From contig NZ_CP120683.1 in assembly GCF_030506325.1 (NCBI RefSeq), forward strand, positions 3,547,001-3,611,000: a DNA stretch of 64,000 bases. The letters run 5' to 3'. The translations under genes and the position numbers were made by a program. Below are positions 36,601 through 43,506 of the stretch, one piece after another. The notes under the pieces were generated by a model. That model worked only from the letters and a program-made list of their open reading frames with translations. It searched no databases and was not told the origin of the DNA. Positions within the stretch are counted from its first letter, which is position 1. Every line of letters starts with the position of its first letter. This DNA comes from Tunicatimonas pelagia. Its GTDB lineage: Bacteria > Bacteroidota > Bacteroidia > Cytophagales > Cyclobacteriaceae.

Positions 36601-37526
36601 CCGATGCCGATGGTATTGCCGATTACATTGAAGCCTTCGATGATGATGAAAATGGAGTAGCAGCTAATGATTTTATTAGTCGAGCTGCTGCTTACGAGAG
36701 TGCTAACAGCACCCCTGGTCATTACCCAGCTACCGACTCAGATACCAACGGAATTCCTGATTGGTTAGAAGATAGCGATGCCGATGGTACTCCTAACTAC
36801 TTAGATTTCGGTAACGCTTTTTATCGGGATTCTGATAGTGATGGTCTCGTTGACCTGCACGATCCTGACCAAAATGGGCAGGCCTACGCTGCCGTAAGTG
36901 GTCAGCCCGATGCGGATAACGATGGTGCGCCCAATCAGTATGATGCTGACGATGAGGTGGCTCTTCCGGTAGAGTTACTATTCTTCAAAGGGAAGCCTCA
37001 AGGTAATTCTGTACTTCTCGAGTGGAGTACTGCTACCGAAACAAACAATGACCGCTTTGAAATAGAGCACTCTACCGACGGAGTAATCTTCAGCCGGGTT
37101 GGAATTGTAGCAGGTCAGGGAACAACGGTAGCGCAACAGCAGTACGAGTTTGTGCATACGCACCCAGCTCAAGGAATTAATTACTACCGATTAAAACAGG
37201 TAGACTTTGATGGAGCCAGCTCGTATAGCAAGGTGATTTCTGTTTCTTGGGAGATGAGTCAAGTGGGTGTGCAAGTTTATCCTAACCCGGCTGATCGGGA
37301 AATGAGCGTCAGATTGAGCGAGCGATCTACTAGCGAGGGTGCGTTGGGAGTAAAAATTCAAATAGTTGATGTACAGGGTAGTACTATCCTCAATTACTAC
37401 AGTGAAAGTAAGGATCCACACGGAATTATGACGATAGATACCTCACTGATTCCAAATGGATCGTACTATCTACAAGTTTCTCACAACGGAAAGGTGACGT
37501 GGTTGAAAATATTTATCAGTCATTAA
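24636..37526 (+). CDS. Giant T9SS-exported thrombospondin type 3 repeat protein
   Basis: This one frame encodes 4296 residues. In order: a signal peptide (MKKSILLGYVLLVHMLAYVYA), a beta-rich N-terminal region (about 25-495), a very long array of TSP3-type calcium-binding repeats (about 497-3300; DxDxDGxxD loops such as DLDSDNDGIPD), one galactose-binding-like domain between C3301 and C3436 (IEVDLRHFL, TWKRRGGAGTANLIVEES, TRYLRFLRIQG), more TSP3 repeats (3437-4105), a Fn3-like segment (about 4108-4205, VELLFFKGKPQGNSVLLEWSTATETNNDRFEIEHS) and a type IX sorting domain (about 4212-4296, VYPNPADREMSVRL). It is extremely acidic. It is probably a surface stalk or adhesin that stiffens with Ca2+; the galactose-binding-like domain could bind sugar. 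The ORF has no frameshift despite its repeats. Confidence 0.93.
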   Translation: MKKSILLGYVLLVHMLAYVYAEGSKNLTPNNTGSTSGSNQFIGYLQHDDGDNSGDFFKPGASDTERVYIYISNGETLYYGFRRRQTNENDNLGTADPDIFGDLVVTIRDNAGNIVQRDTIFADRTSPRNRLFRTAQDGVIESYAQAAAGPSAVVGASGYRAISYTNNTGLSEDFYVEVYQIDVNDPTTEITEKSWYDLWDFSVFDGSEERPGRIHAKSWSFSAGTGNARLSTEFQMFSLIEGVGPDGYYVKEIDLQQIQPFGMLVYSNSTGADPTLAGTTDFLELRRSQTTNVASAEYYLFINNPDINVYPTATLPTVSISDFNTVCNADGSASAVVTFNSNRAGTIALLIDVNGTPGFQDGTTDVILEARTAANTSQSLRWNGLDGLGAVVPSGTNLSITGRYTAGPVHVPLWDVENNSVGINILDVRPATTFDQIFWDDSNLTRTSFTPETELNGTNTEPHDWSNNHGDRRLVNTWSYGYLELNSQTVTFTYNCDTDGDGVANNTDLDSDNDGIPDATEGDPKTDSDSDGIADYLDADFADFTDANGDGVNDNFDADRDGIPNAYDLDSDNDGIPDIIEAGGTDTSADGRVDSFVDTDNNNGYADALETTPLPIHNTDQDGVADYLDIDSDNDGIVDVIEAGGSASASGTIASFTDSNENGWNDDEEIFPLSVNDTDGDGTLPNYRDIDSDNDGIPDNQEAQNSQSYVAPGAATDTDGDGLINTYDPDQGGTLLSPINTDNIGDPDYVDNDADGDGVGDVIEGFDTDSDGFGDWDTDSDNDITDETGYNTDADGDGLWDVFDTEAGGAAAGIGNTTASNASLQNTDRADNADWQDTDDDNDGILTAGEDDNEDGNWANDRTQGQSGASSPPDYLFYGDYDGDGVTDANDLDSDNDGILDTDEDGGTGVDPSADADSDGVANYEDADLAGFVDANGDGVNDNFDADQDGIPNFLDADSDNDGLYDTYEANNGSAIAGFDSNTGQFTLDDPDNDGLMNQVDNNVTNSGGVSRLPNADFDGDGFEDFIDLDSDNDGIPDNIEVQAEGSYVAATTTDVDGDGLFDVYDPDQGGTLLFPVNTDGADEPDYRDTDSDNDNIIDRVEGHDANNDGFGDWDTDSDNDFTDETGFGTDSDNDGILDIFDNVATVSDVTNITGSSASLQNTDGLDNRNWRDNNDDNDAFLTADEDANLNGDYTDDQTQGQSGGSAVPDYLFKGDTDSDGVIDANDTDSDNDGIPDTAEAGTTGVDPSADADSDGIPNYRDSDVAGFVDSNGDGVDDRGDKDLDGIPNFQDLDSDNDGIPDAVEANNGVLPNNMNQNGQFPATYVNANDADNDGFPLDVDPDESGTALANPDHDGDGLSDALDLDSDNDGLPDLVEGGGTDTNGDGRIDNFVDADNDGLASVVDSSEGGTAFLYPDSDGDTFRDYFDVDSDNDGIADTTEEGGRDTDANGVIDGFTDTDNDGLADEVDSDNGGTAFSFNDQDGDGLNNYRDLDSDNDGLPDIIEGGGTDADANGRVDTFADANDNGYADALESAPLPVTDTDNDGLADFNDIDSDNDGIVDVIEISQTADANGRISGFTDANSNGLNDAQEGSAISPVNTDSDGLADYLDLDADNDGITDKVESQTKATFVALTNLDSDNDGLDDAYDPDQGGILISPVNTDGTGNPDYQDTDSDDDTIPDLIEGHDADKDGFGDWDSDEDGVFTDEAGHNADLDDDGILDIFDTFGGVGNQNVIATNTALQDTDNDNIYDFQDTDDDGDGVNTGDGTGGTEDDSFTDDPNGNTPNYLYDTNDEDGDTIANEADLDSDNDGILDTDEDGGTGIDPSADADGDNLPNFEDPNISGYTDTNGDGVDDRFDHDLDGVPDFLDLDSDNDGIPDAIEANIGIVPPTGYTANNARFDPANDGDGDGLADAVDGGTTSTLANPDSDSDGLNDVLDIDSDNDGLVDNREAQVATAYIAPIAGDTDNDGLLDVYDGNNGGTALTPTDSDASLPDYIDPDSDGDGLADIIEGHDANSNGFADWDTDGDNSITDEVGNNADADGDGLWNIFDTNSGSGIANSTATNADYQDTDGDNVPDYQDSDDDGDGVATSAEDTNSNSQFNDDFSQGGGTIPNYLFAPDRDGDNVLDNVDADSDNDGVPNTTEYTGAVYASGGSPFDDADGDGIYNYLDTNDTNNTSFTDANGDGVDDQVDQDRDGVPNFFDLDSDNDGILDAIEANGGTVPTGFSTTTGRFTSTTDGDGDGLVNTVDSNDGDAGVTSSTLAIPNFDGDGLADYLDLDTDDDGIPDNREAQSESYTAISDNDTDGDGLDDAYDGNNGGTAIIPENTDTTDEPDYRDLDSDNDLVGDRVEGYDANRNGFADWDTGQDNNIFTEETGHNTDSDDDGIRDLFDNYAGFSRNNIIGVSAPLQDTDGNGTRDFRDTDDDGDGVATAAEDINGNGILYDDKNQAGGASPDYLFFADLDNDGVADNVDFDSDNDGIPTTDEVGALPNPYNDSDADGTPNFMDTDAPGFVDTNSDGIDDRYDFDLDGRADFLDLDMDNDGIPDAVEANGGTPRPGVDADGQYSTAYIAANDSNNNGLVDDLETGQGGTPLALSDTDNDGKADYRDLDSDNDGIPDIIEGGGVDTNNDGTIDAFSDTDGDGLANTVDSDHGGTAYTIANTDGDALPDYRDADSDNDGLSDLNEAGGTDATNNGRADDITDIDGDGWVNTFDSDNGGSALAYTDTDNDGNENYRDLDSDNDGIPDAIERNGGSRPINMNGNGQYATFNDSDSDGLANDTDGTTPTVTSTDGDGIPDYLDLDSDSDGIPDILEVNGTDNNNDGRVDNFVDTDNDGLADALDSDNSGTALTIANSDGDGNLPDYRDRDSDNDGIPDIIEVNGTDADNDGLPANSTTDSDGDGWANSFDSNNGGTALTVRDIDGDGKFNFQDLDSDNDGLSDIIEANGTDADNDGLPASVVDTDGDGWPDTFDSNDGGIAYTYVDTDGDNRYNFADLDSDNDGIPDAVEANGGTLPANMNSDGQYSTFNDTDDDGYANDRDSDNGGTAYSLPNSDGDAVADYLDLDSDNDGIPDAVEANQGSLPTNMNSSGQYSTFVDSDFDGLADALDSDNGGTALANPNTDNGLSGGDGLADYIDRDADADGIVDIVEAGGTDTDHDGVVDSFADADGDGLANTVDGSPLAYTDTDLDGTPNYIDTDSDNDTVSDLIEAFDSNSNATTGGGTADGVAGVTPSGTDANGDGIDDNFAGAIPTFQNTDGSGPVDWLDNDDDGDGIATADENADINPTNGIPDYLEPTDNPCGGRSVQAYLTTSDITDSDGDVPDANNAAGEPDGNIASIRQDGDEIEVDLRHFLTAGDGTYIVTWKRRGGAGTANLIVEESVDGITFTRRTSLPSSTSNTVFTTSVLTAEVNTRYLRFLRIQGQGRAYEIDAVGTCSPDRDSDLVADRIDEDDDDDGIPDAVEIAGFANDPSGDDDVDGELNYEDADIAGFVDTNSDGINDNFDQDLDGVPNHLDLDADNDGIPDAVEANNGSLPANMTANGRYTAAYLVSNDNDDDGLADDVDTDDGGTVLDNPNTDGQGNTDFLDLDSDNDGIPDVVEAGGTDANNDGRLDSTTDGDGDGLANTVDSDEGGTALTIADLDSDGLANYRDVDSDNDGIPDLVEAGGTDNGDGVADTATDTDGDGWADTFDSDNGGTALSVTDTDGDGNLDQVDLDSDNDGIPDAVEANGGTLPANMDSDGQYSAAYTTANDIDTDGLVNDVDTNNGGSALAIPNTDGIGSADYLDIDSDNDGIPDLVEAGGTDANNDGRIDTSTDTDGDGIVDALDPDNGGAALTIGDPDGDGVVTYRDLDSDNDGIPDVVEMGGTDANGDGRTDNPSDNDGDGWSNTYDSNNGGTAFAQYDTDGDGLNNNVDLDTDSDGIADAYEANGGDLPANMEADGQYPSAYALANDGDNDGLVNNVDTNNGGTALPVANTDGTGGADFADNEADADGIADYIEAFDDDENGVAANDFISRAAAYESANSTPGHYPATDSDTNGIPDWLEDSDADGTPNYLDFGNAFYRDSDSDGLVDLHDPDQNGQAYAAVSGQPDADNDGAPNQYDADDEVALPVELLFFKGKPQGNSVLLEWSTATETNNDRFEIEHSTDGVIFSRVGIVAGQGTTVAQQQYEFVHTHPAQGINYYRLKQVDFDGASSYSKVISVSWEMSQVGVQVYPNPADREMSVRLSERSTSEGALGVKIQIVDVQGSTILNYYSESKDPHGIMTIDTSLIPNGSYYLQVSHNGKVTWLKIFISH
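26121..34535 (+). repeat. Main TSP3 coding repeat array with ~1-kb super-repeats
   Basis: The array is made of 20-36-residue calcium loops in compound units of about 70 residues ending in D[SN][DN]xGGTAL. A longer unit of about 115 residues, from [VI]EGHDAN.DGFGDWDTD to PDYLF..D, starts at 26922, 27936, 29685, 30665, 31686 and, degenerate, 34260. Three of these spacings are close to 1 kb. Codons for the same motif vary in third positions, so the DNA copies are not identical. Confidence 0.85.
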
Positions 37527-37531
37527 AAATA

Positions 37532-37664
37532 GTAGGGACGTGATTAATCGCGCTACCCCGAGGTTCGTGTCATCACGAACCTGAGAAGTTTATCGGAATA
37601 TCCTCTACTAAAAACGAGCATTCGTCTACGTGGGGCGTTCCACGCGATACAATCACGCGGTAGG
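37532..37664. repeat. Palindrome cluster after the giant gene (family B copy 2 plus hairpin)
   Basis: GTAGGGACGTGATTAATCGCGCTAC (37532-37556) is a family B palindrome like 14682-14709. Next, AGGTTCGTG (37561-37569) pairs perfectly with CACGAACCT (37574-37582) over a 4-base loop, a strong hairpin but without a T tract. Then GCGATACAATCACGCGGTAG (about 37645-37664) is a reverse-oriented relative of the first palindrome. The cluster may terminate the giant transcript. Confidence 0.6.
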
Positions 37665-37687
37665 TCTTAAAACTTTAAATAGCTTCT

Positions 37688-38179
37688 TTGTATGTATTGT
37701 ATGATTTAGTCCGAAACGGTGAATATGTGTCCAAATTTTCAAGTGAGAAAGTGGTTTATTTTCTTCAGAGATTTGGCGCAAAAAAGTATTTTAAGTTGAC
37801 TTACCAGTCTAATTTCTATGGACCTTATTCTGGTAAAGTGCGATATTTGTTGAATACCCTGAATGATAGCTACATAATGGGTTACAGCGATATGGGCAGC
37901 AAACCTTTTGACCCTTTAACTCTGGTTGCCGATGGTTATAATGAAGTTAGAGGGTATATAGAAGCTAAACCCGAGCTGAGAGTCATAGCTGTAAAAACCA
38001 TTGAATTTTTGAATGGATTTTATTCTGACTTTGCTCTTAAATTACTCTCATTCATTGACTTTGTTTCTCAACAAGAGAAGAGCCTAAATCGAGAAATTAT
38101 TACTAGCAATCTTGAGTCATGGAGTGATAGAAAACGCTCAATGTTTTCAACCCCAAAGTACTTAGACACTTCTTTGTAG
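37688..38179 (+). CDS. Orphan DarG C-terminal/Panacea-like domain, probably truncated gene
   Basis: The 163-residue frame resembles the helical C-terminal region of DarG antitoxins (and the related Panacea/SocA-type domain): EKVVYFLQRFGAKKYFKLTYQSNFYGPYSGKVRYLL, then DSYIMGYSDMGSKPFDPL and the end WSDRKRSMFSTPKYL. DarG reverses DNA ADP-ribosylation through an N-terminal macro domain, which is absent; the start is a weak TTG and an in-frame stop lies only 10 bp upstream of it. No DarT toxin is nearby. It is most likely a leftover of a DarTG locus, or less likely a free-standing antitoxin-like domain. Confidence 0.6.
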   Translation: MYVLYDLVRNGEYVSKFSSEKVVYFLQRFGAKKYFKLTYQSNFYGPYSGKVRYLLNTLNDSYIMGYSDMGSKPFDPLTLVADGYNEVRGYIEAKPELRVIAVKTIEFLNGFYSDFALKLLSFIDFVSQQEKSLNREIITSNLESWSDRKRSMFSTPKYLDTSL

Positions 38180-38274
38180 CATCTAGGTAAGGTGCAGTTC
38201 CATTTCAGCATAATGTTACCTTTTCTTAATCCAGAGTTAACGATTCCGTAACCCAACTAAGCCTGGCCTTCCCT

Positions 38275-38282
38275 TACCTTTG
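38275..38282 (+). promoter_or_regulatory. Possible Bacteroidota -7 box (TAnnTTTG) for susC
   Basis: TACCTTTG matches the -7 consensus of the Bacteroidota housekeeping sigma factor and lies 93 bp before the susC ATG. No good TTTG -33 box is seen at the usual spacing, so support is limited. Confidence 0.3.
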
Positions 38283-38374
38283 CGGGAAATCTACCAGGCT
38301 ATTTGTTCACTTAGCTAAGGCTCTTCTGTACGTCCTATGTTTTGTCAGCAACGCTTACCAAATACCTTAAACAT

Positions 38375-41300
38375 ATGGATGTTTTTTTACTCAAACCTAT
38401 CTGGCGACTTATCTTAGTTGCCACTTTCTGTTTTCACGTAAACGTACTGCTTGCTCAGGAACGTACCGTCAGTGGTACGGTGACCGATGAAGAAAGCAGT
38501 GCTATTCCCGGAGTGAATATTCTGGTGAAAGGCACCACGCAGGGAACAATCACGGATGTTGAAGGGGTTTTTCGCTTGACAGTACCCGAACAGGCTGAAA
38601 CACTGGTGTTTTCTTTTGTAGGCTACGAAACGCAGGAAATTGCCATTGGTACTCAGTCCACTTTTGATGTGCAAATGGCAACTGATGCCGCGCAACTCAC
38701 GGAGGTAGTTGTAACCGGCTACACTACTCAGGATAAGAAAGATCTTACGGGTGCCGTGTCGGTCGTAGAAATTGAGGATGTACAAAGCTTTCCGGTAGCA
38801 GGAGTGGATGAGATGCTAGAAGGTCAAATAGCCGGGGTAACGGTGATTAGTGATAACTCGCCGGGAGCCAATACCGCAGTGCGAATTCGTGGCTTCGGGA
38901 CAATCCGTAATAATGACCCGCTCTATATTATCGACGGGGTGCCAACTACTACCGGAATCAACCTAATTAATCCCAATGATATTGAGTCCATGCAGGTGTT
39001 GAAGGATGCCTCATCAGCCTCTATTTACGGTTCACGGGCAGCCAATGGAGTAGTGATCGTCACCACGAAGAAAGGTCGTAGCGAGGAACCTGCTATCCAG
39101 TTACGTTCTTATATCGGGGTACAGCAGGCATTCAACCTACCTAATCAGCTGGGAGCGCAGGAGTACGGCGATTTACTCTGGCAAGCCACTCGCAACGATG
39201 GTAACACTCCCGCCAGCGACATTTACGGCAATGGCGCTAACCCAACCATTCCTGCTTTTCTAGACGATGCTCAAACCATTCCGTCAGCCAACACCGACTG
39301 GATAGAAGAAATCTTTGAACCCGCTTTTATCCAATCACACTTTTTGGAGTTTGGTAAAGGTAGCGAGAACGCGCATTCGTTTCTGTCGCTGGGTTTCTTC
39401 GACCAGGAAGGGATTCTGCAGTACACCGATTTTCAGCGAGTCACTGCTCGCCTTAACACGGATTTTAAACCGGTTGAGTGGCTGACCATTGGGGAGAATC
39501 TTTCGGTAGCACATTCGTGGCAAACGGAAACTACCACTAACTCAGTACTGGGTAGTGTGGTGTACGATGCCTTCCGTTTCCCATCCATTGTACCTGCCCG
39601 CGATATTAACGGTGAGTTCGGAGGAAACCCAATTAACGACGTGCAGAACCCACTGGGCAAGCTGTACCGCAACCGCGATAATCAGGATTTGATGTTACGC
39701 ATCTTCGGTAATGCTTACGCCGATGTTCAGTTAGTGGATGCACTGACATTTCGCACTAACTTTGGGCTAAGTTATACCAACTTCAATGCTCGTAATTTTA
39801 ACCCTCAGTACAACGATATTCTGAGCCAGCGGCTGGCCAGTGACCTTACTACAACCAATGAACTTCATACGGATTGGGTGTGGTCTAACACCCTCAACTA
39901 TCTGAATGACTTCGGGCAGCACTCAGTAGATGTTTTAATCGGAATAGAGTCGGTGAACTCCTACCGCGAGGGTTTTCAAGCTTCCCGAGTAGGGTTCCCC
40001 TTCGATGAACCGAACTTCCAGTACCTGGACGGAGGAGATGGCGCTGATCAGCGTAATGCGGGAGATGCGCTAGAATGGTCGCTATTTTCGTACTTCGGAA
40101 AAGTCAACTACGAGTTTGACCAGCGCTACCTGCTGTCGTTTACGCTGCGGCGTGACGGTTCATCTCGTTTGGGTAGTAATAAGTGGGGTAGTTTCCCAGC
40201 AATTTCGGCGGGGTGGCGCATTTCGGAGGAAGACTTCTTTAACGTATCGGCGATTAACCAGCTAAAGTTACGGGTGGGCTACGGTCAGAATGGTAATCAG
40301 GATATTCCTCCCTTTTCTACCATTTCCAGCTTCGCGACTAATCTGTTCTATTCCAATTACGCTATTAACGGCGAACAGAACAGTGTGCGGCAAGGCTTTA
40401 CCGAAACCCGAAATGCTAATCCTGATTTAAAGTGGGAAACCACTAATCAAACCAACATTGGGGTAGACGTTGCCCTCTGGGAGAACCGCTTGATTGCCGG
40501 AGCCGATTACTTTCATAAGCGCACCGAAGACTTACTGGTAGAGCGACCATTGCCTCCGGTGGCGGGTGGCACCAACCAGACGATTTGGGATAATGTAGGA
40601 GCGATGGAAAATTCCGGTTTTGAATTCTACGCGAGCTATCAGGATGATCGCTTGCAAGATTTTTCCTGGCACATGGATCTCAATTTTGCGGCTATCCGAA
40701 ACGAACTGGTAGACTTACCGGAAGACATTGACTTCTTATCCGTTCCCCGGTCGGCACTGCATAGCACTAATTTCAATCAGGAAGTGTCTCGTTCGGATGT
40801 CGGGCAACCTATTGCCTCGTTCTACGGTCACGATGCCATCGGTATCTTTCAAACGGCTGAGCAAATTAGCAATCACGCTCAGCAGGAAGGTGCCCAACCC
40901 GGTGATCTCATCTTCCGCGATGTAAACGAGGATGGCGTAATTGACGATGAAGACCGTACTTTTATCGGCTCACCTCACCCTGATTTTACTTACGGAATCA
41001 CGTTTGGTGCTAACTATAAAGCCTTTGACATTTCGTTGTTTTTCTTCGGCTCAGAAGGAAATCAGGTGTACGACCTAACCCGCTACTACGGCGACTTCTT
41101 CAATCTATCGGCCTACAACCGACACGAGCGTACCTCGGGCGCTTGGACACCCGAGAATACAGGTGCAGAGGTGCCTCGCTTATCGTTAGACGACCCTAAC
41201 CGTAACGCCCGGCCCTCATCCTACTTTGTGCAGGATGCTTCCTTTCTCAAGCTCAGGAATCTACAAATTGGCTATACGCTACCTAGCCAGATCAGCGAGC

Positions 41301-41485
41301 GAATTAATTTGCGAGTATACGCACAAGCGCAGAACCTATTCGTAATCACTCCTTACGAAGGCATGGACCCCGAGGTAGGCTTACAAAATCATCAGTCGGA
41401 CAATCGGAACCTGGACATTGGGGTTGATCGGGGTATTTATCCACCCTCCCGTACTTTCACGCTAGGGGTTAACATTGGGCTATAA
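38375..41485 (+). CDS. SusC/RagA family TonB-linked outer-membrane transporter
   Basis: The protein (1036 residues from ATG 38375; a TTG at 38342 would add 11) has a signal peptide ending VLLAQ, a carboxypeptidase-regulatory-like domain (TVSGTVTDEESSAIPGVNILVKGTTQGTITD), a TonB plug domain with SIYGSRAANGVVIVTTKKG, and a large beta-barrel ending TFTLGVNIGL. There is no STN domain, so it is not a FecA-type signalling receptor. Together with the SusD lipoprotein after it, it would import a glycan or peptide. No glycoside hydrolase is next to the pair, so the substrate cannot be guessed. Confidence 0.96.
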   Translation: MDVFLLKPIWRLILVATFCFHVNVLLAQERTVSGTVTDEESSAIPGVNILVKGTTQGTITDVEGVFRLTVPEQAETLVFSFVGYETQEIAIGTQSTFDVQMATDAAQLTEVVVTGYTTQDKKDLTGAVSVVEIEDVQSFPVAGVDEMLEGQIAGVTVISDNSPGANTAVRIRGFGTIRNNDPLYIIDGVPTTTGINLINPNDIESMQVLKDASSASIYGSRAANGVVIVTTKKGRSEEPAIQLRSYIGVQQAFNLPNQLGAQEYGDLLWQATRNDGNTPASDIYGNGANPTIPAFLDDAQTIPSANTDWIEEIFEPAFIQSHFLEFGKGSENAHSFLSLGFFDQEGILQYTDFQRVTARLNTDFKPVEWLTIGENLSVAHSWQTETTTNSVLGSVVYDAFRFPSIVPARDINGEFGGNPINDVQNPLGKLYRNRDNQDLMLRIFGNAYADVQLVDALTFRTNFGLSYTNFNARNFNPQYNDILSQRLASDLTTTNELHTDWVWSNTLNYLNDFGQHSVDVLIGIESVNSYREGFQASRVGFPFDEPNFQYLDGGDGADQRNAGDALEWSLFSYFGKVNYEFDQRYLLSFTLRRDGSSRLGSNKWGSFPAISAGWRISEEDFFNVSAINQLKLRVGYGQNGNQDIPPFSTISSFATNLFYSNYAINGEQNSVRQGFTETRNANPDLKWETTNQTNIGVDVALWENRLIAGADYFHKRTEDLLVERPLPPVAGGTNQTIWDNVGAMENSGFEFYASYQDDRLQDFSWHMDLNFAAIRNELVDLPEDIDFLSVPRSALHSTNFNQEVSRSDVGQPIASFYGHDAIGIFQTAEQISNHAQQEGAQPGDLIFRDVNEDGVIDDEDRTFIGSPHPDFTYGITFGANYKAFDISLFFFGSEGNQVYDLTRYYGDFFNLSAYNRHERTSGAWTPENTGAEVPRLSLDDPNRNARPSSYFVQDASFLKLRNLQIGYTLPSQISERINLRVYAQAQNLFVITPYEGMDPEVGLQNHQSDNRNLDIGVDRGIYPPSRTFTLGVNIGL

Positions 41486-41548
41486 TTTTTAACCAGGATG
41501 ACTGGATATAACTGCTTGATAAACAAGAGCTTAAAGATGGCGTATCCA

Positions 41549-41584
41549 TTCCCCCTTTTTTGAAGGGGGTAAGGGGGATTTTCT
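41549..41584. repeat. Dispersed G/C-tract palindrome, family A copy 2
   Basis: TTCCCCCTTTTTTGAAGGGGG followed by TAAGGGGGATTTT. CCCCCTT pairs with AAGGGGG. It lies in the susC-susD gap, where a hairpin could lower SusD relative to SusC or stabilise the mRNA; the same family is at 19091 and 59261. Confidence 0.65.
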
Positions 41585-41668
41585 CCACATACAGTAGATA
41601 TCCATCAATCCAGTCCCATCTTATTCTTCATACACTCATTTGATACTGATTAATAAAATCATTCAACC

Positions 41669-43318
41669 ATGAAAAAAATATTCATTCTATTCATCGGCGT
41701 AGCCTTAGGCGCGTGCTCAGAGGATAATTTTCTGCAAGAAGAAACCGTGGGGGAACTAACCCCCGAACAAGCGTTGGCACCTGAAAATGTAGAAGGGGTT
41801 ATTATCTCGGCTTACAGTATTCTGAACGGTCAGATTGATGAGGCTACCAATGCCTTTAATTCACCGGCTTCCAACTGGAGCTTTGGCGATGTGCTTTCGG
41901 ATGATGCCTATAAAGGTGGAGGTGGTACTGGCGATCAGAATCAAATTCATCAGATGGAAATTTACAATACTGATCCGACCATTATTGATGTACAGCGCAA
42001 GTGGCTCGCGCTGTACGAAGGAGTAAACCGAGCCAACCAAGCCATTCGTTTACTGAACGCTTCTTCAGCATTTGACACTGAACTAAAGGCTCAGCGAATC
42101 GGTGAAATGCGTTTTTTGCGAGGGCACTTCTACTTTGAGCTGAAAAAAATCTATAACCAGATACCTTACATTGATGAAACTGCCGAAAGCTTGGAGGATT
42201 ACAATGTGTCCAACACCGCTCTGTCGTCGGATCAGCTTTGGCAGAAGATAGAAGAAGATTTTCAAGCCGCCTATACCGCCTTACCCAATGCCCAGGATGA
42301 GCCCGGTCGTGCTACCAAGTGGGCTGCCCAAGCCTATCTAACTAAAACCTACGTTTTCCAAGAAAAATGGACAGAGGCTAATGCCGCTGTTGATGAAGTG
42401 ATTAATAGCGGTCAGTACAGTCTGATGGACAACTTTCGGAATGTGTTTCTACCGGAAAACGATAATGGCTCAGAGATTATCTTCGCCATTCAGCATTCCA
42501 TCAATGATGGTTCGCCCCGTAACTTCAACGGTGGTATTGGAGATCGACTAGCCCCTCCCGGTGGGCCTTTTTATCCGCAGTATGGCTTTCATCGCCCTAC
42601 CCAAAACTTGATTAATGCTTATAAAACTAACGCCGAGGGTTTACCAGTGATGGATAATGTAGACGTTACTGAAGGCGACTTTGTCGATCCCCGACTCGAT
42701 CATACTACCGCCCGTCCTGGTATTCCCTACCTTGACCTAGACAGCCTGTATAGTGAGAGTTGGGCTCGGGATTTAGCTACCTATGGGCCGTATGGTCCTA
42801 AGAAGCGCGTAGTATCGGCTAACTCTTCCAGTTACCTGCCCGTTTGGCCTTACGTCAACGCTCTGAATTACTATATTATTCGCTACGCCGACTTATTACT
42901 GTGGAAAGCCGAAGCAGCCATTGAACTGGGTGATTTGGAGAGCGGGCGTCAATACATCAACCAAGTGCGAGAGCGAGCCATGAATAGTGAGTACGTAATG
43001 ATGCTAGACGGAAGTGCAACCGCCGCTAATTATTTAGTGCAGCCTTACGCCTCGTTCGCCAATTATGATGCAGCTATTACCGCGCTGCGTACCGAACGCC
43101 GCTTGGAGCTGGCGCACGAAGGGCACCGCTTTTTTGATTTGGTACGTTGGGGTATCGCCGCCAAGGTAATTAATGATTACCTAGAAGTAGAACGAACGCG
43201 CCGTACCCACCTCGCTGGAGCTCAATTTGAGGCGGGTAAGCACGAATACATGCCCATTCCTCAAGCTCAAGTTGATCTGGTGGGTACTGATTCAATTAAT
43301 CAAAATCCTGGTTATTAA
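41669..43318 (+). CDS. SusD/RagB family outer-membrane lipoprotein
   Basis: The 549-residue protein has a lipoprotein signal (MKKIFILFIGVALGAC, Cys16 lipidated), an acidic lipoprotein export-like stretch after the Cys (SEDN), TPR-rich SusD core (ANQAIRLLNASSAFDTELKAQRIGEMRFLRGHFYFELKK) and the C-terminal RagB/SusD signature RTERRLELAHEGHRFFDLVRWG ending in INQNPGY. SusD forms a lid on SusC and captures substrate at the surface. It is the partner of the susC gene 183 bp upstream. Confidence 0.96.
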   Translation: MKKIFILFIGVALGACSEDNFLQEETVGELTPEQALAPENVEGVIISAYSILNGQIDEATNAFNSPASNWSFGDVLSDDAYKGGGGTGDQNQIHQMEIYNTDPTIIDVQRKWLALYEGVNRANQAIRLLNASSAFDTELKAQRIGEMRFLRGHFYFELKKIYNQIPYIDETAESLEDYNVSNTALSSDQLWQKIEEDFQAAYTALPNAQDEPGRATKWAAQAYLTKTYVFQEKWTEANAAVDEVINSGQYSLMDNFRNVFLPENDNGSEIIFAIQHSINDGSPRNFNGGIGDRLAPPGGPFYPQYGFHRPTQNLINAYKTNAEGLPVMDNVDVTEGDFVDPRLDHTTARPGIPYLDLDSLYSESWARDLATYGPYGPKKRVVSANSSSYLPVWPYVNALNYYIIRYADLLLWKAEAAIELGDLESGRQYINQVRERAMNSEYVMMLDGSATAANYLVQPYASFANYDAAITALRTERRLELAHEGHRFFDLVRWGIAAKVINDYLEVERTRRTHLAGAQFEAGKHEYMPIPQAQVDLVGTDSINQNPGY

Positions 43319-43506
43319 ACTTGTCTTTAGGGCAAGTGGAGAAAGAAGCTCGAAGGGGAAAAATATGAGTTTGAATTGACTGCTCAGCAACCATCAAAAC
43401 TCGAGTACCATGCTCGTTCTTTCCCTTTGAGTTTTGGGGATAGTAGCGGGCAGACTACCGACTGCTTAGAACCCAGTTGATCTGAATAAATACCTGTTGT
43501 CACCTT

